From assembly GCA_009602725.1 (NCBI GenBank), contig WELB01000013.1, forward strand, positions 504,071-531,078: 27,008 nt of DNA, read 5' to 3'. The stretch's first letter is position 1, and every line of letters starts with the position of its first letter. Under the pieces are notes generated by a model. It was not told the origin of the DNA, did no database searches, and worked only from the letters and a program-made list of their open reading frames with translations. The translations under genes were made by a program, and so were the position numbers. The DNA comes from Spirogloea muscicola (Eukaryota > Streptophyta > Zygnematophyceae > Spirogloeales > Spirogloeaceae). Below are positions 1 to 11,100 of this stretch, piece by piece.

Positions 1-235
1 GGCGGAGACGGCGGCGGCGCGCGACCCGCGCGCGGCGCCGCGGGCCTCGGGAGCGCCACTATGGCTGCGCTTTCCATTCGGCTTAGCATGGACGGCGGGG
101 ATGTTCCGATCTTGCAGATCGGACGGCCACGTCGACGGCCGGGGTCTGTCCGCAGGACGCGGCTGCATTGTAGCAGCAGGGCCCGGCGACCTAAACTCGC
201 CCTTGGGCACGCCGCGACCTGCGGCGAGCGCGGCC

Positions 236-1737
236 ATGGCCGACGGCGGCGGCGGCGGCGGCGGCGGAAGCCAGGGGCTGGCGGCCATGGAGTGGCGGAC
301 GCGCTGCTGGGGCTGCGGCCTCGGCGTCGGCCTGCCGGCCTACTCCCCGGTGTTCCGGTGCGGCTGGTGCGGCGCCGTCTCTGTCGACGGCGACGATCAG
401 CAGGCGGCCTCGGCGGCGGCGGCGGCGGCGGGCGGAGTGGCAGGCCGGGGCGAGCGCGCCCGCTGGCCCCGCGAGACGGCAGCTCAGTACCGGTGGTCGC
501 AGCTGCAGGGCCGTCTCATGCTGGCCGCTGTCACCACCTTCATCCTCTGCCTCATCGGTGCGCTTCCAGCTCGCTCGCTCACGCCACACCCTCTCACCTC
601 GCGCTGCGTCTTTTACGGCCGCCTCCTCCGCTCGCTTCCATGCACCTGCATTCGTTTCCTGCTGGCTGCTGCTCCTGCCATGCAAGCCGTCGTGTTGAAC
701 TCCACCTGTTGCGGGCACACTGTTGACAAGCTCTGTTGCCTCACTCAGGTGGCGGTGTTTGGTCCGTCTTCCCAGTGCTCTTCCCCTCAATATCCAGCGG
801 CCTCCTGCTGCACACTGTCCTGACGGTCGCACTGGCCTTCAACACCATCTTCAATTTTGCCCTTAGTTCGTGGTGGCCCGCGGGCAGACTGCCGCCGATG
901 AGGTGGGGCGAAGGCAGCGCCGTGGGGCAAGGCGCGTTAGACAATGTCACGTACTGCCGGATGTGTCAATTCCCCAAGCCCCAACGTGCACACCACTGCC
1001 GATCCTGCGGGCTATGCATCCTCGACATGGATCACCACTGCCCCTTTGTAAGTACTTTAAATTCTGCAACTATCAGTAGTGGTCAGTGTGTTGAACGTTT
1101 TCTGATATTGGCACCAGCTTATGATGGAACTGCTATTGGAGCTGTTTAGCACCAATTGTATGCCTTTCCCTGGCGAGCTGCTTGGAAGTAAAATTCTGGT
1201 CTTATGGTGCAGATTGCCAACTGTGTGGGAGCAACCAATCAGAGACACTTTGTTCTCTTTCTTATTTATGCTGTTATCAGCTGCACATATCTTGTTGGCA
1301 TGTCTATGTACACTCTACGCACTCATTGGAATGACTTGATAACAAGTCGGGATGCTAGGAGAAGTGGGAGCATTAGGCGCGGCTTTCTTGCCTTGACCAC
1401 CGTGCACTTGATGTGGTTATTCAGAGCCAACTCTGGGATGGCAGTAAGCTATCGTGCTATGGTGCTATTTTACTTGTGCTTAGCGGGTGCTGGAACAGCA
1501 ATTGGGATGGCGACCCTCTTGCTTCAACAGCTAAGGCTCTTGTTGAGAGGGCTTACATACATTGATTCTTTGCAGTCTTCCAACGGAGCTGCTGGGCAGC
1601 GAGGGCAGGCCGTGAGTATGACGAATTTGAGACGTGTCTTTGGTACAGGGTGGATGCCATATTGGCTCCTTCCGAGGTTAGGTCCGCCTCCAGGCTCGGA
1701 GCTTGCCAAGTGGGCTGAAAATGACCACAGTCATTGA
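236..1737 (+). CDS. DHHC-type protein S-acyltransferase (palmitoyltransferase)
   Basis: Three exons fit exactly: 236-557, 749-1047 and 1213-1737, with GT...AG introns and matching phases, giving about 381 residues ending in TGA. Exon 2 carries the zinc-binding cysteine-rich domain (CRMC, then HHCRSCGLC) and the catalytic DHHC. The second intron falls just after DHHCPF, and splicing restores the family motif DHHCPFIANCVG. Four hydrophobic segments fit the family topology: two before the DHHC (end of exon 1 and start of exon 2) and two after (FVLFLIYAVISCTYLVG and VLFYLCLAGAGTAIG). A TYIDSL stretch after the last one resembles the TTxE motif. The N terminus adds a CWGCGL...CGWCGA double-CxxC patch that looks like a small zinc ribbon. 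The enzyme would transfer palmitate from acyl-CoA to cysteines of target proteins at endomembranes. The start at 236 is in a good context (gccATGG) and precedes a poly-Gly/Ala run; another in-frame ATG lies further downstream in exon 1. The substrate cannot be predicted. Confidence 0.92.
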
Positions 1738-3533
1738 CCACTGTTACCCAGTGCTAGAGAAAGTCAGAGAGCTTGTCACTCAGTACAAAGGTGCCGATCT
1801 TCAAGGGTTTATGCATGCAGAGCATCCCAGCTATATACTCGACGGAATGTGGTTGATGCTATGTCTGAGTATTGCTGAGCAGCCTCACGACACGGTGGGC
1901 AAGCTGGAGGATGCGGGGTTGTCCGGCCTGGCATGTGGGCTTCCTGTCCCTCCATTCCATCTCGTGTTGCACCGAGCGCCTTCGCCCCTTCAGACTGGCC
2001 GCACCGCTCCAGGATCCGAGTCCTGTAGCCTGGCGGGCAGCCTGATCAAGAAAGGAAAGATAGAATGCGGCTGCTGATAGTGGCGGAGCGGCTATAGAAG
2101 CCAGCCAAGAGAGGAGGAAGTTGAGCTCTTCCAAATGGGTCGGGGGCTGTGAACGGCCAGCCCAGATAGGAAGGGTGCAAGTGGGGGAGGCGGACAAGTG
2201 GATGGGGATCGGGCCGACAAGTATCTCCAGGCGACGCTCAGCGGCCACAAGGAGCTGATGGGGCGGCGGTGCCGTCGCCCGGGGGGCGTGCCCCGCAAAC
2301 CTGGCCCCCGGGGGCCAGGGCCGGGGAACATTGTCCGGAGGCTGGCGGCCGCCGAGCTCAGTGGCCAGAGGCGCGTGCCCACTGGGTGCTGACGGGGCCC
2401 CTTGCCACGATCGCGCGCTCTCATTGGCTGTCAGGGGCCGGCACGCGGCAGCAGGTAGCGACGAAGCGCCACGCTGGCACCCGCGTGGCGCGTGCGATTG
2501 GCGGGCGACGCGGCATGCCACCGGGCGACGCCGCCGGGCGACGTCGCCGGGGCAGGCACTTGTCGCCGGGGCCTGCGCCTGATTTGGCAGCCCGGGGCGC
2601 GCGTGGGAAGCAGTCCCGGGGGGGGGAAGCGCAGCGCCGCCCTGACGCGGCATATGTCCGGTGACGGGGCCTAGTGCTGACCTCAAGCCGGACGTCGATG
2701 GCGGGCGCCGTGGAGCGGCAGGGGGCATGGGCCACCGGCGCCACCGGGGCGACGCGAGGGGCGTCCCCCCTTATCCTACTTCGCCACAGCTCCGGGGCCC
2801 TGGGGGGGGGGGAGCGTACAGTGCGTCTGCAGTGATAAATAATACCTGGTCCTGGACTGTGCAGATCCCTGAGGGGCGGGGCAAAAAGAAGTATTCGACC
2901 ACCGAGTTAATTCCTGCACGGCACGAGGGCCGAGAAATGCGGGCGCAGGACGCCTCAGCATCCCAGCTCGGCACAGTAGCGCGCGCCCGCTTGCCCTACC
3001 GGGCGGAAGCAGGGGGCCTGCGGCCGCGGCCCATGTCCAGGCGCACCCACCCCCCCAAAACCCCCGGGGAGATATTTGGTCACCCCCCCTCTGGGCGGGC
3101 GCTCTCCTTCCTCACCCCCCTCCCCACAAGCCCCTCATGGACTGTACTGGCCGCTGCGCTTCGTCCCCCCACCGCACGGCGCCCTCCCCCTTCCCTCCAG
3201 CCGCCCCCTGCCCCGGACCCTCCCTCCCCTCGGGCCGTCTCCCGCGTTTCCGCGCCCCTCCCTTTCTGTCTGGCCCCAGGAGCGCCCCCCCCTCCCCCGC
3301 CCTCCCTCCTCCNTCCCCCGGCCCTCGCCGCCGCCACGGCCGCCGCCGTCTCCTCCCGCTCAGCCATGGCGTGCGGCCGCCCTGGCCCTCGCCGCCGCGC
3401 CGTCGCCTGACCGCCGTCCGCGTCGCGCTCGTCCGCACTTCACCATCGTCGACCTCGCCGGGAAGCTCTCTCTGAGGAGGCGCCCCGGGGCGCCCGGCGC
3501 TCTCGGTTGCTGCTGCAGCGGCCACCACCATCC
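1738..3533. other. GC-rich intergenic block
   Basis: No protein family is recognisable here. Open frames occur on both strands, but they are compositional: proline, arginine and glycine repeats from GC-rich DNA. The block contains one copy of the dispersed hairpin repeat (2123-2170), short repeats of a GGGCGACG-like motif around 2500-2540, and long poly-C/poly-G and CT-rich tracts (3050-3330) with an N at 3313. The first part is probably 3' UTR of the S-acyltransferase gene. The region from about 3100 could include promoter or 5' exon sequence of the next gene. Confidence 0.5.
2123..2170 (-). repeat. Hairpin-core repeat, isolated copy
   Basis: The stretch reads GCTCTTCCAAATGGG, a short gap, then GGGGCTGTGAACGGCCAGCCC. 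The same order (CTCYCCCAAA..GGG, then a GGCTG...CAGCC hairpin) recurs many times between 24.2 and 26.6 kb. This copy is on the minus strand relative to the retroelement-like ORF ends found beside other copies. It is separated from the other copies by more than 11 kb. Confidence 0.6.
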
Positions 3534-3783
3534 ATGCAGGCCTGGACGAATGCCGCAGGGAGGAGCGCCGGCGGCAGCTCCAACCTCGCCGCCGCCGAGT
3601 CCCTCGCCGTCTCGACCTTGGAGCAGTCCAGGCCCGGCGGCTCCCTCAGGAGTGGCCACTCTGACGAGGCATCCGCGACGAGCGCCTCGTCCGCCACAAC
3701 GTCGGCTTCGGGCCTCCCTTACGTGATGCCGCGCCCCGGCCTGCCGAAACTGCGGTGCCCTCGTGGGGCGCTCGGCAACTCTC
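3534..3783 (+). other. Possible upstream exon or 5' leader of the ClpF-like gene
   Basis: An ATG at 3534 opens a Ser/Ala-rich frame that runs to a potential splice donor (TCTCAG followed by GTTGGG) at 3783. The composition (Ala, Ser, few acidic residues) would suit a plastid transit peptide. However, an ATG at 4104 gives a sufficient and family-typical length without it. No homology is recognised. It may be a 5' leader exon or just open GC-rich sequence. Confidence 0.2.
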
Positions 3784-4103
3784 AGGTTGGGCAGCCGTGA
3801 ACCTGGAGGAGCACAGCTTAGTGTTGCAGTATACTGTTTCGCGCTGAAAGAGTGGACGCATTGCTGCGGTTGAGCTCGTGAAGTATCTTCTAGGCATCAC
3901 TTTCGATCGCAGAGTACAAAGTCCAGATGAATGTCTGTTGGTCAAGTGATGGTGTCATCATGTGCATGGTGTCTGCATGTGCACAGCTTATTTGCCAGTG
4001 TACCGAAAGAAAATTCATGGATTTATAGGGGTCCCTTGCAGCTCCCTGAGGTCATGTGTAAATGGGGGTGTGACTTGCATGACATGAGTTTTCTGATCAC
4101 GTG

Positions 4104-6254
4104 ATGCAGCGAAGTCAAGCCATGGCCCCCAAGACTCCTCGGAGGCGGCATGGCCGGTTGGCTGCAGGAGCTGCCCTTACGTTCTTCTTCAACAGCCCTG
4201 GCGGGGGGGCGAGCAGCACTGGCATACAGACGGTGATGGCAAGGAACGCAGCTATTATGCCGGTCGTACTCCGGAGGGCCAACTTTGTCAGCGCTGCAAA
4301 GCACAGCGACGGCGATGAGATGGAGGCCGATGTCATTGACAGGCTAGCAGTGACAGAGCGCAGTCAATCTGTCAACGAGGAACTCTTGCTCTTCTTCTTT
4401 CAGTTGGACCTCACCACCAGACTACAGGTCTTGCATTTAGCCTTGCAGCCCATGTCCTCACGACTGTACATGCACTGGCGCTTGTCTCCAGCCCCTGTTT
4501 CTGGCTCTGCATTGTGAAGTCCTTGTGGTGTATTCAAAGGCTGCTGGTATTGGCTCAAATGTGCACCATGGCCTGCTGAACATGTATTCGATGTCACTGA
4601 TATTTGTCATGTGCTATCCTACAGAGGGCCCTGAACAAAGATGAATACGAAGCTGCACAGCAACTACGGGAGAAGATAGCGGATGTAAGTTGTATGTGAG
4701 GCGATCAAAGTGCTGCTAAGGATGTCAATCCTGCTGTTTTTGGAGCAACAGACAGCCAGTAACCGGTTTCTGATAGGTGTTGGAAGTTGAGCAGTGCATA
4801 GAGCAACCTTTATTTTTGCCACAGGGAAGTGTGATAGCTACACTAATAGGTAGAGAGTGATGAGAACGCTCACTCTAAATTCCTGCTCTTGGGCCTTTCG
4901 CAGGTTGAGCAGGAAGTGCAGAGGCAACGAGAATTGAAAATGGGGTCAGGCTCAGCTAAAGCGGAAGTGCAAGACAAGGCGCTTGCCATCCTTGGAATCA
5001 GGTGGGCGAGTGCAAGTTCTTCAGGCATCCAAGTTTCACTGGCAAAGTCCATGGCTTCTTGTGGCTTCAACTATCTGCACTCATGCTCTGCAAGGTGTGC
5101 AGGTCGGAGTTGCAGAAAGCCATTGAACAGGAGCAATATACTGAGGCGGCCATGTTTCGGGACAGGCTGTCACAGCTCGAGGTGCGTCCTATGAATGTCA
5201 TTTGCTGGGGAGTACTTTATGCTTGCTCTATATGGTTGTGCTTTTGATGTATGTGCCAGTGTAATGATCACATATGCCTTGTCATATGTCAGGCCGAAAC
5301 GCTCGCAGCTTCAGCACAAGCCTTGGCTTTCACCACTGTAGAATACAGATTCCGGCTTGGGCAGGTCATTCTGCACAAAGAGCACAGTAAGGCACTTGGC
5401 CAGTCTCTGGATCAGAGCCAAGTGTTGTACGGCACGTTACCATTTATCCTTTCACCCTGCTGCTTGAGCCGCTTCTTGAGCTGGTGACGCTTTTTACCTT
5501 ACCAACTACTTTAGGATGTAGGAGCCGGACTCTCATGTACTGCCTTGTACTCATGTTCAGAATATCGAGGGGTCATTTGTGGGATGGATCCCATGTGTTG
5601 TGAATCGGACACTTGGGCTGAGAGTGCTGAGGTTGACAGACTACCCCGAGGTCGGCGTCAGCCGTTCTATCAAGTACGGCACGTGTGAAAGTCTGGGAAA
5701 GCTTTCAACGACTTCTGTTACCAACTCCTTTTGTGTCTCTATTGTTGTGTATCTGCAAAATTTGAAGCCCACCATACCCAGCTCATTGTTGTCATTGTAT
5801 GCTGTTGGGCAGGTCTTGGTGGATCGCAGAGACAGCCCTGGCTTCGTCGTGGCTTATGGTGAGTTTTGCGAGCATGATCATGCTGTATGATGAGTGACAT
5901 TGTTGCTATTGGGCAGCAACTTCTATCTTGTCAGGTAGCAGCAGCGACTCGTGGCATGTCGACATAGCCCATACACTTCCAGGATAGACGCTGAGAATCA
6001 CTTCAGGGTTGTGCATTGCTCTCAGTGGCTGCCTTGACACTTGCTTTGCAGTGCCCGAGGAGCGTATCATGGTGCCGGGGGAAAATGACAAGGAGAGGTC
6101 ACCTTTCGATCACCCCTATACATACCTCCTTTTCTTGGGTGTGGACTCAGCCGGGGACTTCATCCCCTCCAAGCAGCTGAGGGAGAAGTACGGTGCTCCT
6201 CGCCACGAGCTGCCATATGACGGAGAAAACTCAGAACAGGCCCCCACCGATTGA
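4104..6254 (+). CDS. ClpF-like chloroplast Clp protease adaptor (UVR + YccV-like domains)
   Basis: Eight exons fit with matching phases: 4104-4427, 4625-4684, 4904-5001, 5103-5181, 5293-5386, 5561-5673, 5813-5858 and 6052-6254. They give about 338 residues, close to land-plant ClpF. The first roughly 45 residues are Arg/Ala/Ser-rich like a transit peptide. Then come the ClpF-type ELLLFFFQLDLTTRLQ segment, a first helix pair (ALNKDEYEAAQQLREKI), a UVR-type helix pair (LQKAIEQEQYTEAAMFRDRL) and the YccV/HspQ-like domain (FRLGQVILHK, YRGVICGMDP, QPFYQVLVD). The C terminus has DTAGDFIP-like and KQLREKYGAPRHELP motifs as in plant ClpF. The plant protein works with ClpS1 to deliver substrates to stromal ClpC/ClpPR protease. 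The start at 4104 is chosen because it yields the expected length and a targeting peptide; an extra upstream exon is possible. Despite the historical name of the YccV domain (hemimethylated-DNA binding), a DNA role is not expected. Confidence 0.88.
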
Positions 6255-7005
6255 CTATGCTGGAGGCAGCTGAGGTTGCAAGTCTCGACAACAAGGACAT
6301 TCCGGTCTGGACAGAAGAGTGGTCAGACGGCCTTGTTACACATCACTGAGACCATTTGAGCATCTCAGATGTTCTTTTGTGCTCTTACTGGCAGGCGGCC
6401 ATCTGTTGCATACGTAGTATTACTGTAGGCCAGTCCGCCAGCAGGGCGGCGGTAAAAGCAGGCTAATACTATCTGGTAATACTCCACAAGCGGCATAGGT
6501 GGCTCTTGCTGTGCCCTCCTGAAGAGTCCATGCTACTGCACAATCTGCAACTCTTCACTCTTTGAGATTGTCAGCCTTTGGCTGGCACATGGCGCACCTT
6601 TGGCAGGCAGGCCTGGCAAAGTTTCTTACCCTGCCGTCAACCTTGTACACATGTTTTCATCCCATGGCAATGGGTCACAATTGTGCTGGCTTCCCTAGTC
6701 TTTGATGAGCCTTCGCACCCTTTCTACCGGCCTGCCCTGCCTGCGATAATCATGTGGACAGCAATTGCAGCCAAGCTGCTTGCATGTGTAAAAACTCACT
6801 TACTGAGCTTTTGAAGGGCCTTTGGGAAGGTACTGCTGTTCCTGGCCGAGTACTAGCTTTCATCACGAAGTGAACACTGACATGATTGACGAGCTGCAAA
6901 TTGCCTGCCTCTTGAATTGTCCTCTTGGTTGGTGAGCGCCATGGCATTCCAACGTGCACCGCAGCTTAGCCACATTGATCACACAAGCTTATATACTCAG
7001 GAGCA
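6255..7005. other. Non-coding, 3' UTR/intergenic
   Basis: This follows the ClpF-like stop codon. A TGTAA motif, the green-algal polyadenylation signal, occurs at 6787-6791, about 530 bases past the stop, so a long 3' UTR is possible. The sequence is less GC-rich than its surroundings and no conserved protein segment is visible. An open frame at 6578-6814 resembles no family I know. Confidence 0.45.
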
Positions 7006-7731
7006 ATGAAAACCCCAGCATCACTTGAAGAAATGGGGACCATTGTAAGATCCCACCAAGACCTCGTGCCATGTGTGGAACATTCGTTACTTCTTCAACT
7101 GGCACGGCCTGTTGAAGAAGTCTGCTGTAAGGTTGACATGGACAGCACATACTTTTCTCCATATGCAGCATCTGCATTATCAATTCCCCTGTACTGAGAT
7201 TGCCGGCCACATGGTTAGCTCTGCTAGGCAGTGGAGTTTGTGTGCTGGCCTTCTGTGCTCGAGATATTCAGATATGCTTTTGTTAAAAGCATGTTATATG
7301 TGCTGGCCTTCAGTGGAAACAGATAGTACGATGTTTTTATGACAGGACCCATCCCCGCAAGTATGTGTCAGTCCAGTGGCCAACCGTGACGCGCAAGACT
7401 CTCTACTACACATTTCATCATTAAGATTGACCTACTTCTCCTGCTTTGAATTCGAAAACATCAAGCTTGTAGTCTGCAAACCTGTGCAGCTCTGTCAGAA
7501 GAGCGATAGCATCCGTGTTCTGCCTGACAATGGACAAGTCCCACAGCTAACGGGCTCGGTTGCATGGCATACGGGCAGCCTTTGACACGCTTGGAAGTAG
7601 CCAACATACACAAACAGTGGACTTTTGGATGGAGAGTCCCACTGTTGATGTGATTTGCAGGCCGCTTTTGAAGCCATCATCATCTATGACTATCTGGGAT
7701 CCCAGGAGGAGCTCCGATCGCCGAGCTATTG
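7006..7731 (+). other. Candidate exons of an unrecognised small gene
   Basis: Three stretches look more protein-like than their surroundings. One (ending about 7131) encodes RYFFNWHGLLKKSAV followed by a donor. One begins at an acceptor at 7346 and encodes HPRKYVSVQWPTVTRK... up to a TAA at 7422-7424. One begins at an acceptor near 7662 and encodes AAFEAIIIYDYLGSQEELR and a TGA at about 7729-7731. Splicing 7131 to 7346 is phase-consistent, as is an alternative joining HPRKY directly to AAFEAII. An ATG at 7006 (MKTPASLEEMG...) could be the start, but its frame does not connect cleanly. No family is recognised and the gene model is unproven. Confidence 0.25.
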
Positions 7732-7886
7732 AATAAGAGAATAAATCAAGACTGACCACACTGATTGTTTACCACATGTCATACTGCACCTTAGCGATTT
7801 CTGGGGATAACGGCATGGTGCACATTTGCTTTGCTTCGTGACAACATAACAACATCGAGGAGAAAAGCACGTCTACAATTTGGGGT

Positions 7887-7955
7887 GTTCTCCCCCCTCT
7901 CCCCCAAGGTTCTCCCCCCTCTCCCCCAACCTCCCTCTCCCCCTCCCCCCGCTGA
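7887..7955. repeat. Polypyrimidine tract with 21-base tandem repeat
   Basis: The unit GTTCTCCCCCCTCTCCCCC plus AA occurs at 7887-7907 and again identically at 7909-7929, separated by one G. It is followed by more CT-only sequence to about 7951. The strand asymmetry is almost complete (purine-free runs on plus), a composition that can adopt triplex DNA. Confidence 0.8.
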
Positions 7956-8097
7956 CCTCTCAAAGCCCACGAGGTCCTATCAGTGTAGCTGCATTTAGCT
8001 GCAATTTAGCAGTCGTAAGTCCTCATAAGAGCCGCACCATGCAGCAGATGGAGCAAAGTAGGTGCTTCGAGGGGGCATACAAAAATGAAAGAATGGG

Positions 8098-8102
8098 TTA
8101 CA
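8098..8102 (-). promoter_or_regulatory. TGTAA polyadenylation signal of the CCX gene
   Basis: TGTAA on the minus strand lies about 37 bases past the CCX stop codon (8139-8141). TGTAA is the usual polyadenylation signal of green algal nuclear genes, so both position and sequence support the gene model. Confidence 0.55.
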
Positions 8103-8138
8103 TTGCTCTGGCAACAAGGAGATGCTACCAAGCAGGGG

Positions 8139-11100
8139 TCATCGTAGGCCTGGCAGCGACACAATGCCAAAGACATGCAAGATCCGGAGGGCGAGGAAGG
8201 ACGCATAAAGGGCGATAAGGCCAATGCCGAGCGCGCGGCCAGGCCGCATGCCGGCGCGGGGCAGTGTGACGAGGGCGTACAGGAGGCCAGCAACGAGGAA
8301 GCCGATGGTCCAGTAGAGGGAGTCGTCACGAGGGACGCAGAACGGTGCCGGCGCCGCACGCCAGGCGGCGAGCACAAGGGACAGGCCAAGGCCGACGAGC
8401 GTGTTGAACATGGGGCCGGCATAGGAGCCAGCGACAGCGATCTGCACGCCATCAGCACTGCCGTTGCAAGCAAGCGACAGGTTTGCGACGAGATCGCCAA
8501 TGGAGTTTCCCCACGCTAGCAGCGTGAGGCCAAGGACCGCCGAGTCGATCTCCAGGATGATGCCGAGCGCCACGAGCGCGGCGACAAGCTCATTGGCGAT
8601 GAGGTAGAACCACAGAATGCTCATGGAGAAGCCGGCGGAAACCCAGAGCAGCTGCAGGCGTGCCGGCGGGTGGTCTGGTGAGAGAGTGGCCAAGCCCAGC
8701 ACGGCAAGGACCGCGCCAATGGCGCCGCCGATTGCGTAACCCTTTGGGTCGTCACCAAGGTGCGAATCGGAACTGTCCCATACAACAGCCACGAGAAGTG
8801 GCGCGCACGCCAGCGCGGCGACTGTGCATGGCTTGCTCCAACGGTCTTCGTCTAGAATAGGAATTGTGATGCGTCGCGGGAACTCGAGTGGCATAGCAAT
8901 GCCGTAGTGGCACAGCCCCGACAGCGTGTACCATTTGGGCTTCTGCACCATACAGACGGTGGCTTGCTGGAGGTCAGAACATGCTCTCAGTCCCTGCATG
9001 CCATGCCATGCCATGTTCTTCCACCTCCTATGCGATTTAGCGCACTGATAACAGAGGGACAAACATAGTGGTGGCAGGGCAATGAAGGCTACCGCAACTG
9101 TATCACACAAATTTGACAACCCTCTGAATAAACAGCTTCCAATCATAATCACAACCATCAGAGATCTTCAAGCATCTGCTGCCCAATTGGATCCATTTTG
9201 TAATTCCAAATATTCATAAATCAGCAGACCATTTTTGCTCTTTAAGCGTTCACCATCAAAGCAAGGGCAACACAAAGGGCTTGGGGGCAACATTGGCTCG
9301 GGCACCTCATTGGCCTCAGCCTCAGCATCGCTCCAGCCCCAGAGCGGCCGTGCGGCGGGGCTTGCCGGTCTCCCTCCCGCGCCCTCTTCGGCCTCATTGG
9401 CAGCCTCCACAACTCCGTGGTGCTGCATGGCACGCTTGGCTGCTTCTGCACGCAGGCGCTGTTCCAATGAACTTGAGTGGCGGTAGATTGCTACGTTGCT
9501 TGTCCACATCCACTGCGGCAGCATCGGGCCGGCGCCTGCAGCTGAATTGCTCAGCGTGGCAGCGTGCTCCGCATCTGCCTCGTCTTGGAGCAGTGAGTAT
9601 CCAAAGTCGTCGCCGTAACCACCAGCATCGTCGCCACCCCGCAGCCAGCAGTCCTTGAGCAGGTTCCGCCCCTCGAAGCCTGTTATCAATTGGAGTAAGT
9701 GATATGGCAGGTGAGAGGCAAAGACGCGAGCTCTTGATTTAAATCCACGCAGCTACAGCTCAGCGGCTGCAGCATCAACTATGGCCGAATGGGGCCCCGA
9801 GTCGAACAAGGCTACAAGCACGTGAACCGTGCTGAAGTCAGAGCCGAACGTAAGATAGATAGAAGAAGAGGACTCAGCAATCAGCAGGAGCTGATTGCAG
9901 GCCCTGCCTGCAGACCTGTGGAGGCAAGTGGCTGCAGGAGGTGCCAGTGCTCCGCCTGGTGCCGCAGGACCTCAGACAGCGCGACTGAGACGCCGTACAC
10001 GACGTAGATGGAGATGAAAGCGACAGCGCCTACGAGCGTGATCCTCCCGTAGGCCATGATGGCCACCAGTGCCTGTCGGTCGCACACGGAGGCCTCAGCA
10101 TTGGCGTGAAGCCTGTCTCGTGCGCTTCCTCACCTTGACCGTGCTTAGCGATGCAGTCGGGTCGGAACGCAGCAAAGTCAGTCAGAGTATGAATGGTACC
10201 AACTTGTCTTGCTATGACATTCGATCCATCTTATTTGAATTAAGCAGTCCTCTGCTTCTGAGTCAGGTAAGCTGCTGCAGAAGCAACGGCGTGGGAGTTG
10301 GACTGACCATGAGCGTGAGGAGGAAGAAGGAGATGTCGCGGAGGAAGGAGCCCTGGTGGAGCCGCACGCGGGTACCCGAGGCGGCGACGGCGCACGCAAC
10401 CAGGCCCACGACGACGCTCGTCACGAACGCCGCGGCGCCCAGCACGCTGTTGAGGCCCACCTGGCCCTGGCCGGCCCCCACGAACGCCGCGATGCTGCGC
10501 CACACGGCGCGGGAACGACGGCTGCCGTGAGGGCCATGGAGTGCAAGCAGCGGGAAATGGGTTTAGTGCTAACAACGGAGCCAGCCGGAGCAGAGGCGGA
10601 TGTGGCCAAGGAGGCGGAGGCTGGGCAGCGGGGCAGGCGGCGTGGCTATCATACACATACCCGACTAGAACTAACTATAACGATATAACCAACTAACTAT
10701 AGCGATATAACTAACTAACTAACTAACCCAGTACGTGTCTAACTCAAGTAACTACAGCGATATCGGTGTTCTGAGAGAAGAGAGCAGGAGAGGCGGCGGA
10801 CCTGGCGAAGACGTCGGGCGCGCCGTTGCCGAAGGGCAGGAGCGTGACGCCGGCGATGGTGGGCGGGAGGCGGAGGAGCGCCGAGAGGCGCTCGAGGGAG
10901 GGGCAGAAGTAGTCAGCGGCGGTGTTGCCGAGCATGTAGAAGAGCGCGGCAAGCGCCAGGGCCAGCGCGCCGTAGCCGCCGGCGGGCCACCAGCCGCAGC
11001 GGCAGAAGAAGGCGCGCGTGTACTCCACCAGCGTGCCCGACGCGCACGCCTCCTCCGCCACCGCGAACGCGCACTTCTCTGCACTCCAGGGCCGAGGCGG

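Larger units (their letters stand above)
7732..8138. other. Intergenic region between candidate gene and CCX 3' end
   Basis: This stretch holds no gene. It contains a polypyrimidine block with a 21-base direct repeat (7887-7955) and, near its right end, the putative polyadenylation signal of the minus-strand CCX gene (8098-8102). Confidence 0.5.

Noticed and set aside
1859-2728. 289-codon minus-strand open frame
   Set aside because: Composed of Pro/Arg/Ala-rich sequence from GC-rich DNA overlapping the hairpin repeat; no motif, no splice context, opposite strand to the S-acyltransferase 3' UTR.
3076-3726. 216-codon proline-rich plus-strand open frame
   Set aside because: Low-complexity CCX/CGC translation across a poly-C tract and an N; no recognisable domain.
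5293-6254. DNA-binding function for the YccV-like domain of the ClpF-like protein
   Set aside because: The domain name derives from bacterial annotation; with UVR helices and a transit peptide, the family role is as a Clp adaptor.
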